From an uncultured Prevotellaceae bacterium (GTDB lineage Bacteria; Bacteroidota; Bacteroidia; Bacteroidales; Bacteroidaceae): 64,000 nt of DNA. Positions within the stretch are counted from its first letter, which is position 1; each line of letters starts with the position of its first letter. The stretch spans positions 1-64,000 of the forward strand of contig ONYA01000012.1 in assembly GCA_900321965.1 (NCBI GenBank), given 5' to 3'. Shown piece by piece: positions 47,923 through 58,125 of this stretch. Position numbers and translations under genes: made by a program. The notes under the pieces were generated by a model. It saw only the letters and a list, made by a program, of their open reading frames with translations, did not search any database and was not told the DNA's origin.

Positions 47923-48483
47923 ATGGTATTACCTATTTATATATATGGCCAGCCCGTCCTGCGCAAGGTGGCTGAAGACATCACCCCCGACTATCCGCAA
48001 CTGAAGGAACTCATTGCCGATATGTGGGAGACGCTGGCAGAGAGCGAGGGTATCGGTCTGGCTGCTCCCCAGATAGGCAAGTCCATACGCGTCGTGGTCA
48101 TCGATCTCGATGTGCTCAGCGACGATATGCCGGAGTACAAGGACTTCCGCCGCGTATTCATCAATGCCCACATCGTTGAGAAAGACGATTCGACTACCGA
48201 CACCAGCGAGGAGGGGTGCCTGTCGCTGCCGGCCATTCACGAGAAGGTCGTTCGCCCCAAGCGCATCCACGTGCAGTGGCTCGACGAGGAGTTCCAGCCC
48301 CACGATGAGTGGATAGAAGGCTATCTGGCCCGCGTCATGCAGCATGAGTTCGACCACTTGGAGGGTCACATGTTCATCGACCATATCTCGCCATTGCGCA
48401 AGCAGCTCATCAAGAGCAAACTCAAGGCACTGACATTAGGCCGCTACCGTTGTGGCTACAAAACAAAACCCGTCAAGCGTTGA
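47923..48483 (+). CDS. def: Peptide deformylase
   Basis: 186 residues. All three motifs are intact: [18 protein letters not shown] with Cys99, and HEFDH at 141-145 holding the metal. Removes the formyl group from nascent proteins. The stop TGA overlaps the TTG start proposed for the TPR gene. Confidence 0.96.
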   Translation: MVLPIYIYGQPVLRKVAEDITPDYPQLKELIADMWETLAESEGIGLAAPQIGKSIRVVVIDLDVLSDDMPEYKDFRRVFINAHIVEKDDSTTDTSEEGCLSLPAIHEKVVRPKRIHVQWLDEEFQPHDEWIEGYLARVMQHEFDHLEGHMFIDHISPLRKQLIKSKLKALTLGRYRCGYKTKPVKR

Positions 48484-50435
48484 CATTACGAAAGCTCATA
48501 GTCCAACTTTGTTGTCTGTGGTCCATACCGATGATGTCGCAGTTCAACACTGACCGTCTGATTACTATCGGACGGTCGGCGCTCTATTATGAGGACTATG
48601 TGCTGAGTATCCAGTATTTCAACCAGGCCATCACGGCCAAGCCTTACCTCTACGAACCGTGGTTCTTCCGTGGGGTGGCCAAGTTCTACCTTGACGATTT
48701 CGCCGGGGCTGAAAGCGACTGTACGAGTGCCATAGAGCGCAATCCCTATGTCACCAACTGCTACGAGCTTCGCGGGCTCTGCCGCATCCATCAGAATCGT
48801 TACGAAGAGGCGGCTGCCGACTATACCAGTGCGCTGAAGTATGACCCTGAGAATCAGGGACTCTGGCATAACCGTGTGCTGTGCTATATACGTGGCAAGG
48901 ACTACGAACGGGCTTTAGGACAGCTCGACACGATGATTGCCCGCTGGCCGCGCAATGCTGCCCCTTACTCCATGCGTGCGGAGGTCTATATGCAGCAGAA
49001 AGATACCGTTAAGGCATTAGAGGCTATTGAGAAGAGTATCGAAATCGACCCCTACGACGGCTCGCTGTGGGGTGCCCGCGCCATCATCAGTCTGTCGCGT
49101 AGTGAGTGGCAACAGTCTGAGGAATACCTCGACAAGGCCATCCACCTGCAGCCGAAGAGTGGCGGCAACTACATCAACCGTGCCTTGGCCCGCTATAACC
49201 AGAACAACCTGCGAGGGGCTATGGCCGACTATGACACAGCCCTCGACCTGGAGCCAAACAACTTCCTCGGACACTACAACCGCGGTTTGTTACGCGCACA
49301 GGTGGGTGACGACAATCGCGGTATCGAGGACTTTGACTTTGTCCTCAACCTGGAGCCTGGCAATATGCTGGCCCGCTTCAACCGTGGTCTGTTACGTGAA
49401 AAGACGGGTGACCTGCGCGGAGCTATCAGCGACTATTCCAAGGTCATCGACGAGTATCCCAACTTCTGGACAGGCTTGCACTACCGTGCCGGCTGTTACC
49501 GCCGTTTAGGCATGAATCGACAGGCCGAACAGGACGAGTTCCGCATCCTGAAGGCACAGATTGACAAGCGCTACGGTGGACGCCAGCCACGACTGAGCAA
49601 GCAGCAGCGCAAGCGTAGCGACGAGGATATGGAGAAGTACAACCAGCTGGTCGTTGCCGACGAGCAGGAGGTGGAGAACGACTATCAGAACGACTACCGC
49701 GGACGGGTGCAGCATCATAAGGTGGAGGCCACGTACCGTCCGATGTATGAGCTGTCGCTGCTACCGGTGAAGAATGAGGTGCAGAGCTATATCCCCTACG
49801 ATGAAACGGTTGAGGCCTTTAATCGTCATGCCCGTCGCCAGCTTTATATCGTCTGCGGCACGCCCACGCTCGGCGAAGCTCAGACGACACAGCTCTTTGC
49901 CTATATCGACTCTTTGGGTACGGCCATCTCTGACCTGCAGAACCTGAAGCATGTGCAGAGCCTGTTGCTGCAACGGGCAGTGGCCTATACCGTCCTGCAG
50001 AACAACGAGGACGCCATCGAGAGCCTCACCACCCACCTGCTGAACGACAGCCTGTCGGTGCTGGCCTTGTGGCAACGTGCCTCCTGTCAGACGAAGGTGA
50101 ACGAGTTTCAGGCGTCGCAGGGGACTTATATTGATATGAAGACGGCAAACGTCCTGATGGATCTCTCGGCGGCCATCCGTCTGGCGCCTCGTTGCGCGTA
50201 CCTATATTATAATAGGGGGTGCGTCTACGTGCAGCGCAAGGATTATACCCGTGCCATTGAGGATTACACGCAGGCCATCACCCTCGACCCGCGACTGGCT
50301 GAGGCTTACTACAACCGTGGTCTGGCACTCATCGACAGCGGAAAGACTGCTGAAGGCATCAACGATTTGAGCAAAGCAGGGGAACTGGGGCTATACACCG
50401 CCTACAGTCTCCTGAAAAAATATACGAAAAAGTAA
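48480..50435 (+). CDS. Secreted tetratricopeptide repeat protein
   Basis: 651 residues if started at TTG 48480, which overlaps the def stop as TTGA and gives a signal peptide [20 protein letters not shown]; the frame also has an in-frame ATG at 48450 inside def. Many TPR units follow ([60 protein letters not shown]). A non-TPR region at ~360-460 is rich in charge. A periplasmic scaffold role is likely; nothing more specific can be said. Confidence 0.8.
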   Translation: MTLRKLIVQLCCLWSIPMMSQFNTDRLITIGRSALYYEDYVLSIQYFNQAITAKPYLYEPWFFRGVAKFYLDDFAGAESDCTSAIERNPYVTNCYELRGLCRIHQNRYEEAAADYTSALKYDPENQGLWHNRVLCYIRGKDYERALGQLDTMIARWPRNAAPYSMRAEVYMQQKDTVKALEAIEKSIEIDPYDGSLWGARAIISLSRSEWQQSEEYLDKAIHLQPKSGGNYINRALARYNQNNLRGAMADYDTALDLEPNNFLGHYNRGLLRAQVGDDNRGIEDFDFVLNLEPGNMLARFNRGLLREKTGDLRGAISDYSKVIDEYPNFWTGLHYRAGCYRRLGMNRQAEQDEFRILKAQIDKRYGGRQPRLSKQQRKRSDEDMEKYNQLVVADEQEVENDYQNDYRGRVQHHKVEATYRPMYELSLLPVKNEVQSYIPYDETVEAFNRHARRQLYIVCGTPTLGEAQTTQLFAYIDSLGTAISDLQNLKHVQSLLLQRAVAYTVLQNNEDAIESLTTHLLNDSLSVLALWQRASCQTKVNEFQASQGTYIDMKTANVLMDLSAAIRLAPRCAYLYYNRGCVYVQRKDYTRAIEDYTQAITLDPRLAEAYYNRGLALIDSGKTAEGINDLSKAGELGLYTAYSLLKKYTKK

Positions 50436-50446
50436 AACAATAAAAT

Positions 50447-51574
50447 ATGGAAAAAGAGAACATTGTATGGAACAAAATCCTGACGACCGTGCTGAAGATG
50501 CCGGGCGTAAAGGTTGATAGAATCGGATTCCTGCGTAAGGAGCTGCGGCCCTACTGTAACCAGTCGCGCCTGCAGATGCTGGGCAGCGTGCGTCCCTATA
50601 CCGTTGTCTCAGAACAGGTTATCGACAAGCTGGCCCGGCAGTGTGTGCGTCGTCACACGACGCTGGCCACGGCGACCTCAACGGTCGTCGGACTGCCGGG
50701 TGGACTGGCTTTGGCGGCCACGATGCCTGCCGACCTGACCCAGTATTTCTTTCATGTCTTTGTCGTGTCGCAGAAGTTAGCCTATCTGTATGGCTATCCC
50801 GACCTTTGCGACGACGAGGGCGAACTGAACGATGTGGCTACCGACCTGCTCACCATCTTTATGGGCGTTATGATGGGCGCGCCTGTGGCAGAGAAAGGTC
50901 TGGGCGAACTGTCGAAGGCGGTGGCCGAGAGTGCCGTCACCCGCCTGCCCCGTGTGGCGCTGACGAAGACAGCCCTCGTTCCTATTGCGGCACAGCTGAC
51001 CAAGGTCATTGGCTCGCGTCTCTCGAAGGCCAGTCTGACAAAGGGCGTCGGCCGTTTTATTCCTGTGGCTGGCGGCCTGTTCTCTGGCGGCCTGACGCTG
51101 TTCACCTTCAGTCGCGGTGCCAATCGCCTGCGCCGTCAGCTCCGTGCTCAGCGCCATCTGTTCGACGATGGTGATATCGACACGATAGAACTGACCAGCA
51201 TCAAGGCTTCGTTCGTCAAGGCCGGACAGGCCGAGCGCGACCCGAAGAAAGTGCAGGAGTCTATGATTCAGGCGCTTATCAATATTGCTAAGATCAACGA
51301 CGAGGTGTCGTCCGAAAAGTTCCAGGCCATCGAACAGCGCATTGCCCGAGCCAAGATTGACCCTCAGACAAAACTCGAGCTTTTAGGCCATATCGAGTCC
51401 GACCATAGCTACGATGTCGACTTCGACCTGCTGGCTGCCGACCGCGATGTGGCTCAAGAGACCTACGACGCTATGATGGAGATTGTGGCGATGGACGAGA
51501 AGATGTCTATGGCTGAGAAAATCTATATGCAAATGGCAGCCCAGAAGTTGGGCGTCGAGCAGTCGGAGGCATGA
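50447..51574 (+). CDS. EcsC-like protein with TerB-like C-terminus
   Basis: 375 residues. Residues ~60-240 hold an EcsC-like helical region with short hydrophobic stretches (STVVGLPGGLALAATMPADL, then QYFFHVFVVSQKLAYLYGYP; LFSGGLTLFTF). Residues ~265-370 look like a TerB-type helical domain (QALINIAKINDEVSSEKFQA; EIVAMDEKMSMAEKIYMQMA). Function is unknown; overlap with the following ABC exporter gene (ATGA) suggests a joint role. Family assignments are from pattern memory and moderate. Confidence 0.65.
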   Translation: MEKENIVWNKILTTVLKMPGVKVDRIGFLRKELRPYCNQSRLQMLGSVRPYTVVSEQVIDKLARQCVRRHTTLATATSTVVGLPGGLALAATMPADLTQYFFHVFVVSQKLAYLYGYPDLCDDEGELNDVATDLLTIFMGVMMGAPVAEKGLGELSKAVAESAVTRLPRVALTKTALVPIAAQLTKVIGSRLSKASLTKGVGRFIPVAGGLFSGGLTLFTFSRGANRLRRQLRAQRHLFDDGDIDTIELTSIKASFVKAGQAERDPKKVQESMIQALINIAKINDEVSSEKFQAIEQRIARAKIDPQTKLELLGHIESDHSYDVDFDLLAADRDVAQETYDAMMEIVAMDEKMSMAEKIYMQMAAQKLGVEQSEA

Positions 51575-53403
51575 GTCGGCAGGGTGAGCAACCGGACGGG
51601 GCAGGACGGATGACCATCTGGGGCCTGCTGCGTAACATCCTGCCCTACGTGCTGCCTTACAGGTGGCTCGTAGCTGTCACGTTGGTGCTGACGCTGATAG
51701 GCTCACTCATGGCGCAGGTCAATGCCGTCGTGCTCGACCGTGCCGTCGACAGCATCAACGCCCTAATCCAGACGCCGGGTGGCTTTGCCTGGAGTAGTGC
51801 TGTCCGTATCCTTGTGATTATCAGCGTCATCCTGTTGGGCAAGGAGGTGGTGGGTGCCCTCGTCACCTTCTGTCAACGCTACTATGGCGAGCGTATGCGC
51901 ATCCTCGTCAGCCGCGACCTTTCGTTGCGTGTCGTCGAGCGTATGCTCTCTTTCCGTATGGCCTTCTTCACGGCCGAGGGCAACGAGACGGGCAAGCTGC
52001 AGTCGCGTATCGACCGCGGCATCATGAGCTTGTCGAACACCGTCAACAACTTCTTCATCGAAATCCTGCCGCTCTTCACCAGTGCCCTCCTGGCGCTGGT
52101 GCTGATGTTTGCAGCCAATGTCTACGTCGGCTTGGTGGCTCTCTGTATTATTCCCGTCTATTTCTATGTCACCTATATACAGGCCGGGCGCATGAAGGGC
52201 GGACGTCGCAGCATCTTCGGCGGTCATCAGGCCGTCAGTCAGGGCATCCTCAGCATCATCGAAAGCATCACTGTCATCAAGTCGTTCAACCGCGAGCAGA
52301 TAGAGGCTACGCGACAGGCCGACCTGCAGCGCTCGATGACGGGCTTGCAGCTCAACATGCGCAAGCAGAGCTATATGTTCAACGGTCTGAAGAGCTTCCT
52401 CGAGCAGATAGGCACGGTACTGATTATCATCCTGACGGCCTACCTCGTGCTGATAGACTATCCCGGTATGTCGATTGGCAAGATTATGTATCACGTCATG
52501 CTCTTTGCCAACGTCAGCGCCCCTATCCGCCAGCTCCATCGCATCTATGACGACATGAACGACGCCCTGATCTATGCCGAGGGCTTCTTCGGCATCCTCA
52601 AGGCCGACGACGAGGTGGAGGCTACAGGCACTCACCGTCCGGAGCACGTCGAGGGCGACTTCGTCTTGGAGCATGTCGACTTCACCTATCCCGGTGGTAC
52701 GAAGGCGCTGACCGACGTGTCGATGCACATCCGCAGCGGCAAGATTACGGCACTCGTCGGACTGAGTGGGGCGGGGAAGAGCACGCTCGTCAACCTGCTC
52801 GACAAGTTCTACAATCCTGACTGTGGCAGCATCCGTCTCGATGGCACGGAACTGAGCCAGTGGGACACCCAGTGGCTGCGCGACCATGTGGGGCTGGTGC
52901 TGCAGAAGAACCACATCTTCGACGGCACCATTGAGGAGAACATCAAGTACGGCTGTCCGGAGGCCACCCACGACGACGTGGTGAAAGCCGCCCGTCAGGC
53001 CTATATCTACGACCAGATTATGCAGCAGCCCGATGGTTTCCAGACCTCAGCCTTGCAACTCAGCGGCGGTCAGCAGCAACGTGTGGCCATCGCCCGAATG
53101 TTCATAAAGAACCCGCCCGTCATCTTCCTCGACGAGCCGACGGCCAGTCTCGATGCCATTGCCACCGAGCAGATTAAGGCCAGTATCGATGCCATCAAGC
53201 AGGGGCGCACCGTCGTCATCATCTCGCATAATATCGGCCAGATTATCGATGCCGACTACATCTACGTCCTTGAGCAGGGACGCGTCGTACAGTCGGGCAC
53301 ACCGTCCGACGTCTACCGTCAGGGCGGCCTCTACAAGGACATCTTCGATGCCAGTGCCCGCAGCATGAATGTCGACAAGATTGCCAGCACGATTGATTTT
53401 TAA
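51571..53403 (+). CDS. ABC transporter, fused permease and ATPase (exporter type)
   Basis: 610 residues. Six membrane helices in ~25-320, then the nucleotide-binding domain: Walker A GLSGAGKS at 397-404, Q-loop LQKNHIFDGTIEEN, signature LSGGQ at 497-501, Walker B VIFLDE at 517-522, switch His in IISHNIG. One half-transporter, expected to work as a homodimer; substrate (lipid, peptide or drug) unknown. Last gene of the SPOR-to-ABC run. Confidence 0.93.
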   Translation: MSRQGEQPDGAGRMTIWGLLRNILPYVLPYRWLVAVTLVLTLIGSLMAQVNAVVLDRAVDSINALIQTPGGFAWSSAVRILVIISVILLGKEVVGALVTFCQRYYGERMRILVSRDLSLRVVERMLSFRMAFFTAEGNETGKLQSRIDRGIMSLSNTVNNFFIEILPLFTSALLALVLMFAANVYVGLVALCIIPVYFYVTYIQAGRMKGGRRSIFGGHQAVSQGILSIIESITVIKSFNREQIEATRQADLQRSMTGLQLNMRKQSYMFNGLKSFLEQIGTVLIIILTAYLVLIDYPGMSIGKIMYHVMLFANVSAPIRQLHRIYDDMNDALIYAEGFFGILKADDEVEATGTHRPEHVEGDFVLEHVDFTYPGGTKALTDVSMHIRSGKITALVGLSGAGKSTLVNLLDKFYNPDCGSIRLDGTELSQWDTQWLRDHVGLVLQKNHIFDGTIEENIKYGCPEATHDDVVKAARQAYIYDQIMQQPDGFQTSALQLSGGQQQRVAIARMFIKNPPVIFLDEPTASLDAIATEQIKASIDAIKQGRTVVIISHNIGQIIDADYIYVLEQGRVVQSGTPSDVYRQGGLYKDIFDASARSMNVDKIASTIDF

Positions 53404-53412
53404 TCGTTTTAT

Positions 53413-53443
53413 TTTGCGGTGTCCGATATATTTAGTACCTTTG
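53413..53443 (+). promoter_or_regulatory. Promoter of thrS
   Basis: TTTG at 53413-53416 and TACCTTTG at 53436-53443, 19 bases apart; ATG at 53479. Confidence 0.75.
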
Positions 53444-53478
53444 CACGCAATTTTTAACTTCAAACATATATTGTAGAT

Positions 53479-55425
53479 ATGGAAATCAAAATTACCTTCC
53501 CTGACGGCTCTGTTCGCTCGTATGAGCAGGGCGTGACGGGATTCCAGATTGCCGAGAGCATCTCACCGGCTCTGGCACGCAGCGTCGTCAGCTGTGGCGT
53601 AAACGGTGAGACCGTAGAGCTGAACCGTCCCATTATGGAGGACGCCACCATCGCGCTCTACAAGTTCGAAGACGAAGAGGGCAAGCACACCTTCTGGCAC
53701 ACCTCTGCCCACCTGTTGGCTGAGGCATTGCAGGAGCTCTATCCCGGCATCCAGTTCGGCTTCGGCCCTGCTGTCGAGAACGGATTCTTCTACGATGTCC
53801 TGCTGCCCGACGGACAGATGATCAAGGAGAGCGACTTCCCCACTATCGAAGCCAAGATGAAGGAACTGGCTGGCAAGAAGGAACCTGTCGTTCGCAAGGA
53901 GGTGGCCAAGGCCGACGCCCTGAAGGAGTTTGCCGCCAACGGTCAGACCTACAAGTGCGAGCACATCGACCAGGACCTCGAAGACGGTTCTATCACCACA
54001 TACACACAGGGCAACTTCACCGACCTCTGCCGTGGTCCGCACCTCATGGACACGGGCGAGATCAAGGCTGTGAAGCTGACTTCGGTAGCCGGCGCTTTCT
54101 GGCGCGGCGATGCCACCCGCGAACAGATGCAGCGTCTCTACGGCATCTCGTTCCCCAAGAAGAAGATGCTCGACGAGTACCTCGTCATGCTCGAAGAGGC
54201 TAAGAAGCGCGACCACCGCAAAATCGGCAAGGAGATGGAACTCTTTATGTTCTCTGAGAAGGTGGGCAAGGGTCTTCCTATCTGGTTGCCGAAGGGCACC
54301 GACCTCCGTCTGCGCCTGATGGAGCACCTGCGCAAGGTGCAGAAGCGCTACGGCTATCAGGAGGTCATCACCCCGCACATCGGCGGCAAGAGTCTCTACG
54401 TCACCTCGGGTCACTATGCCCACTACGGCAAGGACTCCTTCCGTCCCATCACCACACCGGAGGAGGGCGAGGAGTATATGCTGAAACCCATGAACTGCCC
54501 TCACCACTGTGAGATCTTTGCCAACAAGCCCCGTTCGTACAAGGACCTGCCCCTGCGCATCGCTGAGTTCGGTACCGTCTACCGCTACGAGCAGTCGGGC
54601 GAGCTTCACGGTCTGACCCGCGTGCGCTCGTTCACGCAGGACGACGCCCACCTCTTCTGCCGTCCCGATCAGGTGAAGCAGGAGTTCCTTAACGTGATGG
54701 ACATCATCGGCGTGGTGCTGACAGCCTTCGGCTTCAACTTCGAGGCACAGATCTCGCTCCGCGACCCCAACGACCACGACAAGTACGTGGGTACCGACGA
54801 GGACTGGGCACTGGCCGAGAAGGCTATCCAGGAAGCTTGTCAGGAGAAGGGACTGCCCGCCAAGGTGGAATACGGCGAGGCCGCCTTCTACGGTCCGAAG
54901 CTCGACTTCATGATTAAGGACGCCATCGGCCGCCGCTGGCAGTTGGGCACCATCCAGGTAGACTACAACCTGCCGAAGCGCTTCCAGCTCGAATACACCG
55001 ACGAGGACAACCAGAAGAAGACGCCCGTCATGATTCACCGTGCACCCTTCGGAAGCCTCGAGCGCTTCTGCGCGGTGCTCATCGAACATACCAGCGGTCA
55101 CTTCCCCCTCTGGCTCACGCCTGAGCAGGTGGCTATCCTCCCGCTGTCGGAGAAGTATAATGACTACGCGCAAAGCGTAGCCCGTGAGTTCTCGCAGGGC
55201 GGCGTACGTGCCACCATCGACCTGCGCAACGAGAAACTGGGCCGCAAGATTCGCGACAACGAGCTGAAGCGCATCCCCTACATGGTTATCGTTGGTGAGA
55301 AGGAAGCTGCCGACAAGACTGTCGCCGTGCGTCCCCAGGGCGGTGGCGAGCAGAGCGTCATGACCATCCAGCAGTTCATCGACGAGGTGAACAACAAGGT
55401 GGCCGAGATGACCAAGGACTTCTAA
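53479..55425 (+). CDS. thrS: Threonyl-tRNA synthetase
   Basis: 648 residues. TGS domain (~1-60), editing domain with [11 protein letters not shown] and [15 protein letters not shown], catalytic core with [14 protein letters not shown] (zinc Cys and motif), motif 2 [20 protein letters not shown], motif 3 [11 protein letters not shown], and the anticodon-binding domain ([19 protein letters not shown]-type [14 protein letters not shown]). Charges tRNA-Thr. In Bacteroidetes it is normally followed directly by infC, rpmI and rplT; here a GH43 gene on the other strand intervenes. Confidence 0.97.
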   Translation: MEIKITFPDGSVRSYEQGVTGFQIAESISPALARSVVSCGVNGETVELNRPIMEDATIALYKFEDEEGKHTFWHTSAHLLAEALQELYPGIQFGFGPAVENGFFYDVLLPDGQMIKESDFPTIEAKMKELAGKKEPVVRKEVAKADALKEFAANGQTYKCEHIDQDLEDGSITTYTQGNFTDLCRGPHLMDTGEIKAVKLTSVAGAFWRGDATREQMQRLYGISFPKKKMLDEYLVMLEEAKKRDHRKIGKEMELFMFSEKVGKGLPIWLPKGTDLRLRLMEHLRKVQKRYGYQEVITPHIGGKSLYVTSGHYAHYGKDSFRPITTPEEGEEYMLKPMNCPHHCEIFANKPRSYKDLPLRIAEFGTVYRYEQSGELHGLTRVRSFTQDDAHLFCRPDQVKQEFLNVMDIIGVVLTAFGFNFEAQISLRDPNDHDKYVGTDEDWALAEKAIQEACQEKGLPAKVEYGEAAFYGPKLDFMIKDAIGRRWQLGTIQVDYNLPKRFQLEYTDEDNQKKTPVMIHRAPFGSLERFCAVLIEHTSGHFPLWLTPEQVAILPLSEKYNDYAQSVAREFSQGGVRATIDLRNEKLGRKIRDNELKRIPYMVIVGEKEAADKTVAVRPQGGGEQSVMTIQQFIDEVNNKVAEMTKDF

Positions 55426-55438
55426 TCGCTGAGAGTAT

Positions 55439-55497
55439 AAAAACAAGGACAGGTTGCATGACCCTATTTGTGGGCTGCAACCTGTCCTTTGTTTTTC
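55439..55497. terminator. Bidirectional terminator between thrS and GH43
   Basis: AAACAAGGACAGGTTGCA pairs with TGCAACCTGTCCTTTGTTT around a ~20-base loop, with T and A runs on the two sides. Serves the two convergent genes. Confidence 0.85.
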
Positions 55498-55507
55498 ATC
55501 TATTGTT

Positions 55508-56533
55508 TCATGGCTTTAGCTCAGGCCAGCCGTCAACTGTCCATACGATAGGGCGCTGGATGAGCATGGCTGCACCGTTCTGTGTGGCGCTGTAGCCGTG
55601 GCAGACAAAGATGTCCTCGCCGTCGAAAGTATAGGCGGCGCAGTGGCCGGCAGCCTCCCATTCCTTCTTGTCGCCTTCTATGAACAATGTACCGCCACCC
55701 TTGGTCATATCCTTGCCCGAACGGTCGAGATAGGGACCTTCTACCGTCTTGCTGCGGCCTACGGCAACGCGGTAGTTGCTCTTGGCTCCCCGACAGCAGT
55801 AGTCCCACGACACGAAGAGATAATAGTAGCCGCCATGCTTGAAGATAAACGGAGCCTCAATGGCGTTGGTGCCGGCATATTTCGAGGTGGGGTTCGGTTC
55901 CGTAGGCTTGTAGTCAGGGTCATAGCGGCGGGCAATGGTGCGCGGCTTGGCGCCTTGGGCAATATGCATCGTCGTGTCGAGGCGGACCAGTTGTATGCCG
56001 TCCCAGAACGAACCCCACACGAGCCACGGCTGGTCGTTGTCGTCGATGACGAAGTTGGGGTCTATGGCGTTCCAGTTGTCACGCTTGTCGCGCGAGGTCA
56101 CTATGCATCCCTCGTCCTTCCATATCCTTGCACGCAGGGTGCGACTGCTGAGCAGACCGATGGCCGAGTTGTTCTTGCCGAAGGTGGAGCAGCTGTAGGC
56201 CAGCCACCAGCGGCCGTGCCACTGGATGACGTCGGGAGCCCAGACGTGGTTGCCGAAGCCGGGTACGGAGTCCGTCGTCCAGCCGGGGATGACGGTCATC
56301 ACGGGCTGTGGCAGTACCGTCCACGTCTTGCGGTCTTTCGATGTCATCTGGCTGATGCCCATGCCCGTGGAAAAAATGTAATACGTGTCGCCGTCCTTAG
56401 CCATAACGGGGTCGTGTACCATCGGTGTCTCGGTAGTAAATGCTTCACGTTGAAAACCGCGACGCGGTCCTTGTGCGGCAGCTGTCTGGCCAATAGCCAT
56501 CAGTGCCAGAATGAAAAGAACATGGTTCGGCAT
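55508..56533 (-). CDS. Glycoside hydrolase family 43 (arabinanase type)
   Basis: 341 residues with a signal peptide (HVLFILALMAIGQTAAA). Five-bladed propeller with the GH43 catalytic trio: Asp41 in MVHDPVMAKD, Asp158 in WNAIDPNFVIDD, Glu226 in TNAIEAPFIF. Blocks FGNHVWAPDVIQWHGRWWL and WLVWGSFWDGIQL match endo-alpha-1,5-arabinanases, so arabinan or arabino-oligosaccharides are the likely substrate. It is alone on the minus strand between thrS and infC, with its own promoter, and is not near other arabinan genes. Confidence 0.88.
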   Translation of the reverse strand: MPNHVLFILALMAIGQTAAAQGPRRGFQREAFTTETPMVHDPVMAKDGDTYYIFSTGMGISQMTSKDRKTWTVLPQPVMTVIPGWTTDSVPGFGNHVWAPDVIQWHGRWWLAYSCSTFGKNNSAIGLLSSRTLRARIWKDEGCIVTSRDKRDNWNAIDPNFVIDDNDQPWLVWGSFWDGIQLVRLDTTMHIAQGAKPRTIARRYDPDYKPTEPNPTSKYAGTNAIEAPFIFKHGGYYYLFVSWDYCCRGAKSNYRVAVGRSKTVEGPYLDRSGKDMTKGGGTLFIEGDKKEWEAAGHCAAYTFDGEDIFVCHGYSATQNGAAMLIQRPIVWTVDGWPELKP

Positions 56534-56568
56534 AAGTAGTAGTTGTTTAGTCGTTCTGTATTTTGCTG

Positions 56569-56576
56569 CAAAGTTA
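56569..56576 (-). promoter_or_regulatory. -7 box of the GH43 gene
   Basis: Minus-strand TAACTTTG, 35 bases before the ATG at 56533. Confidence 0.55.
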
Positions 56577-56703
56577 CAACATTATTTGTAATTCCAATCC
56601 CGTTTTCCGTCAAAATTTCACGACTTCAATCAAAAAGTGACTATCAATAAGTTTTGCCAGTAGTAAAAAATGATTGCGGAGAGAAAAATAATTGAAAATT
56701 TGT

Positions 56704-56734
56704 TTTGTTAATTCGCTGATTTTTCGTACCTTTG
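56704..56734 (+). promoter_or_regulatory. Promoter of infC-rpmI-rplT
   Basis: TTTG at 56704-56707 and TACCTTTG at 56727-56734, 19 bases apart, 24 bases before ATG 56759. Confidence 0.75.
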
Positions 56735-56758
56735 CAGCCGATTTTCAAAAAATAGTGG

Positions 56759-57463
56759 ATGAAGAATGACAAAATGAAGCAACAGTACCGTGTCAACGAA
56801 CAGATACGTGTACGTGAAGTGCGCATCGTCGGTGACAACGGTTCTACCGTCGTTCCTACCCGCGATGCACTGAATATGGCCCGTGAACAAGGCGTCGATC
56901 TGGTTGAGATTTCGCCTAACGCCAACCCGCCAGTCTGTCGTCTCATCGACTATTCAAAGTTCCTCTACCAGCAGAAAAAGCGTGCTAAGGAAATGAAAGC
57001 CAAGCAGGTGAAGGTGGAGGTGAAGGAAATCCGCTTCGGACCTCAGACCGATGAACACGACTACCAGTTTAAGCTGAAGCACGCCCGTGAGTTCTTGGAA
57101 GAAGGAAACAAGGTGCGCGCATACGTGTTCTTCCGTGGTCGCTCGATTCTGTTCAAGGAGCAGGGTGAGGTGCTGCTGCTGAGATTTGCCAACGACCTCG
57201 AAGAGGTGGGCAAGGTCGAGGGAATGCCGTCGTTGGAGGGCAAGAAGATGTTCCTCTACTTGGCACCGAAGAAGGCTGGCGAGAAGAAGAAGAGTCAGCA
57301 GGCCCGCGATAGGGAGGCTGCTGTGGCCGAGGCCAAGGAAACCAAGAAGGTTCAGCCCCAGCAGGCAGAGATTGACACTGAGACGCCTGCCAACGGCGGC
57401 TTGTTCGCCAATGCCAAGATTTCGGCTGATGCGCTGAAGAAGTTGACGGAGACTGAAGAGTAA
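56759..57463 (+). CDS. infC: Translation initiation factor IF-3
   Basis: 234 residues from ATG 56759 (ATG 56774 is an alternative, starting [11 protein letters not shown]). IF3-N domain ([20 protein letters not shown], then [20 protein letters not shown]) and IF3-C domain ([20 protein letters not shown], then [13 protein letters not shown]). A ~50-residue charged tail rich in Lys, Glu and Ala after ~180 is typical of Bacteroidetes IF-3. Keeps ribosomal subunits apart and checks start-codon pairing. Followed by rpmI. Confidence 0.96.
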   Translation: MKNDKMKQQYRVNEQIRVREVRIVGDNGSTVVPTRDALNMAREQGVDLVEISPNANPPVCRLIDYSKFLYQQKKRAKEMKAKQVKVEVKEIRFGPQTDEHDYQFKLKHAREFLEEGNKVRAYVFFRGRSILFKEQGEVLLLRFANDLEEVGKVEGMPSLEGKKMFLYLAPKKAGEKKKSQQARDREAAVAEAKETKKVQPQQAEIDTETPANGGLFANAKISADALKKLTETEE

Positions 57464-57539
57464 AGAATTTAGTAAGGTGCGCTGCGCCCGGTATATGCGT
57501 TGCCACCGTTAATTTATAAACAATTAAAACATTTAAAAA

Positions 57540-57737
57540 ATGCCAAAAGTAAAGACAAACTCCGGTGCGAAGAAGAGATTCTCGTTCACGGGTACAGGTA
57601 AGGTTAAGAGACATCACGCTTACCACAGCCACATCCTGACAAAGAAGACCAAGAAGCAGAAGCGTAACCTTTGCGGTTCTACGCTCGTTGATCAGACCAA
57701 CATGAAGCAGGTTCGTGACCTGTTGTGTCTCCGTTAA
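57540..57737 (+). CDS. rpmI: 50S ribosomal protein L35
   Basis: 65 residues: [20 protein letters not shown], then [20 protein letters not shown], ending [21 protein letters not shown]. Full length for the family, in its conserved place after infC. A 37-base gap precedes rplT. Confidence 0.97.
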   Translation: MPKVKTNSGAKKRFSFTGTGKVKRHHAYHSHILTKKTKKQKRNLCGSTLVDQTNMKQVRDLLCLR

Positions 57738-57774
57738 AACAACCTATTGTCGAACATTAAAGAAGTAAGAAACT

Positions 57775-58027
57775 ATGCCAAGATCAGTAAATCACGTTGC
57801 ATCAAGAGCAAAGCGTAAGAGAATTTTGAAGCTCACCCGCGGCTACTTCGGAGCCCAGCCTGTGGATTCAGCGTATCAACGCTGCCGCACGTATCAACGG
57901 CATGAGCTACTCTCAGCTGATGGGTGCCCTCTCAAAGGCTGGTATCGAGATTAACCGTAAGGTGCTCGCCGACCTCGCCATGAACAACCCCGAGGCTTTC
58001 AAGGCCATCGTTGAAAAGGTAAAGTAA
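57775..58027 (+). pseudogene. rplT: 50S ribosomal protein L20, internal deletion and frameshift as read
   Basis: The ATG at 57775 begins a normal L20 ([20 protein letters not shown], then RGYFGA, residues 1-27). After position 57855 there are only 4 bases, and the sequence resumes at 57860 in another frame with [20 protein letters not shown] to the normal end IVEKVK. The family's residues 28-59 (the YAYRDRK-type central part) are missing. Counted against the usual 114 residues, 96 bases are replaced by 4, a net loss of 92. As read, translation would run into a stop after 59 residues. L20 is generally needed for 50S assembly, so either the assembly is wrong, there is another copy, or strains vary here. 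Confidence 0.88.
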
Positions 58028-58052
58028 GAACTGTGTTCCTTATCAAAAAAAT

Positions 58053-58084
58053 AGCTGGAAGTTTTGTGCTTCCAGCTTTTTTTT
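58053..58084 (+). terminator. Terminator of the infC-rpmI-rplT operon
   Basis: AGCTGGAAG/CTTCCAGCT with a 7-base loop and a run of T. It is intact although rplT is not. Confidence 0.9.
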
Positions 58085-58086
58085 GT

Positions 58087-58094
58087 TATCTTTG
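58087..58094 (+). promoter_or_regulatory. -7 box of the SH3-domain protein gene
   Basis: TATCTTTG directly after the rplT terminator, 31 bases before ATG 58126. Confidence 0.6.
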
Positions 58095-58125
58095 CCGCGT
58101 TAAGCTAAAACAATTACTATAACTT

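Noticed and set aside
51763..52971. 402-codon minus-strand frame
   Set aside because: Antisense to the ABC transporter; low-complexity and without motifs.
53563..55446. 627-codon open frame on the minus strand
   Set aside because: It is the antisense shadow of thrS; the GC-skewed codons of the real gene keep the opposite frame open. The product has no recognisable domain.
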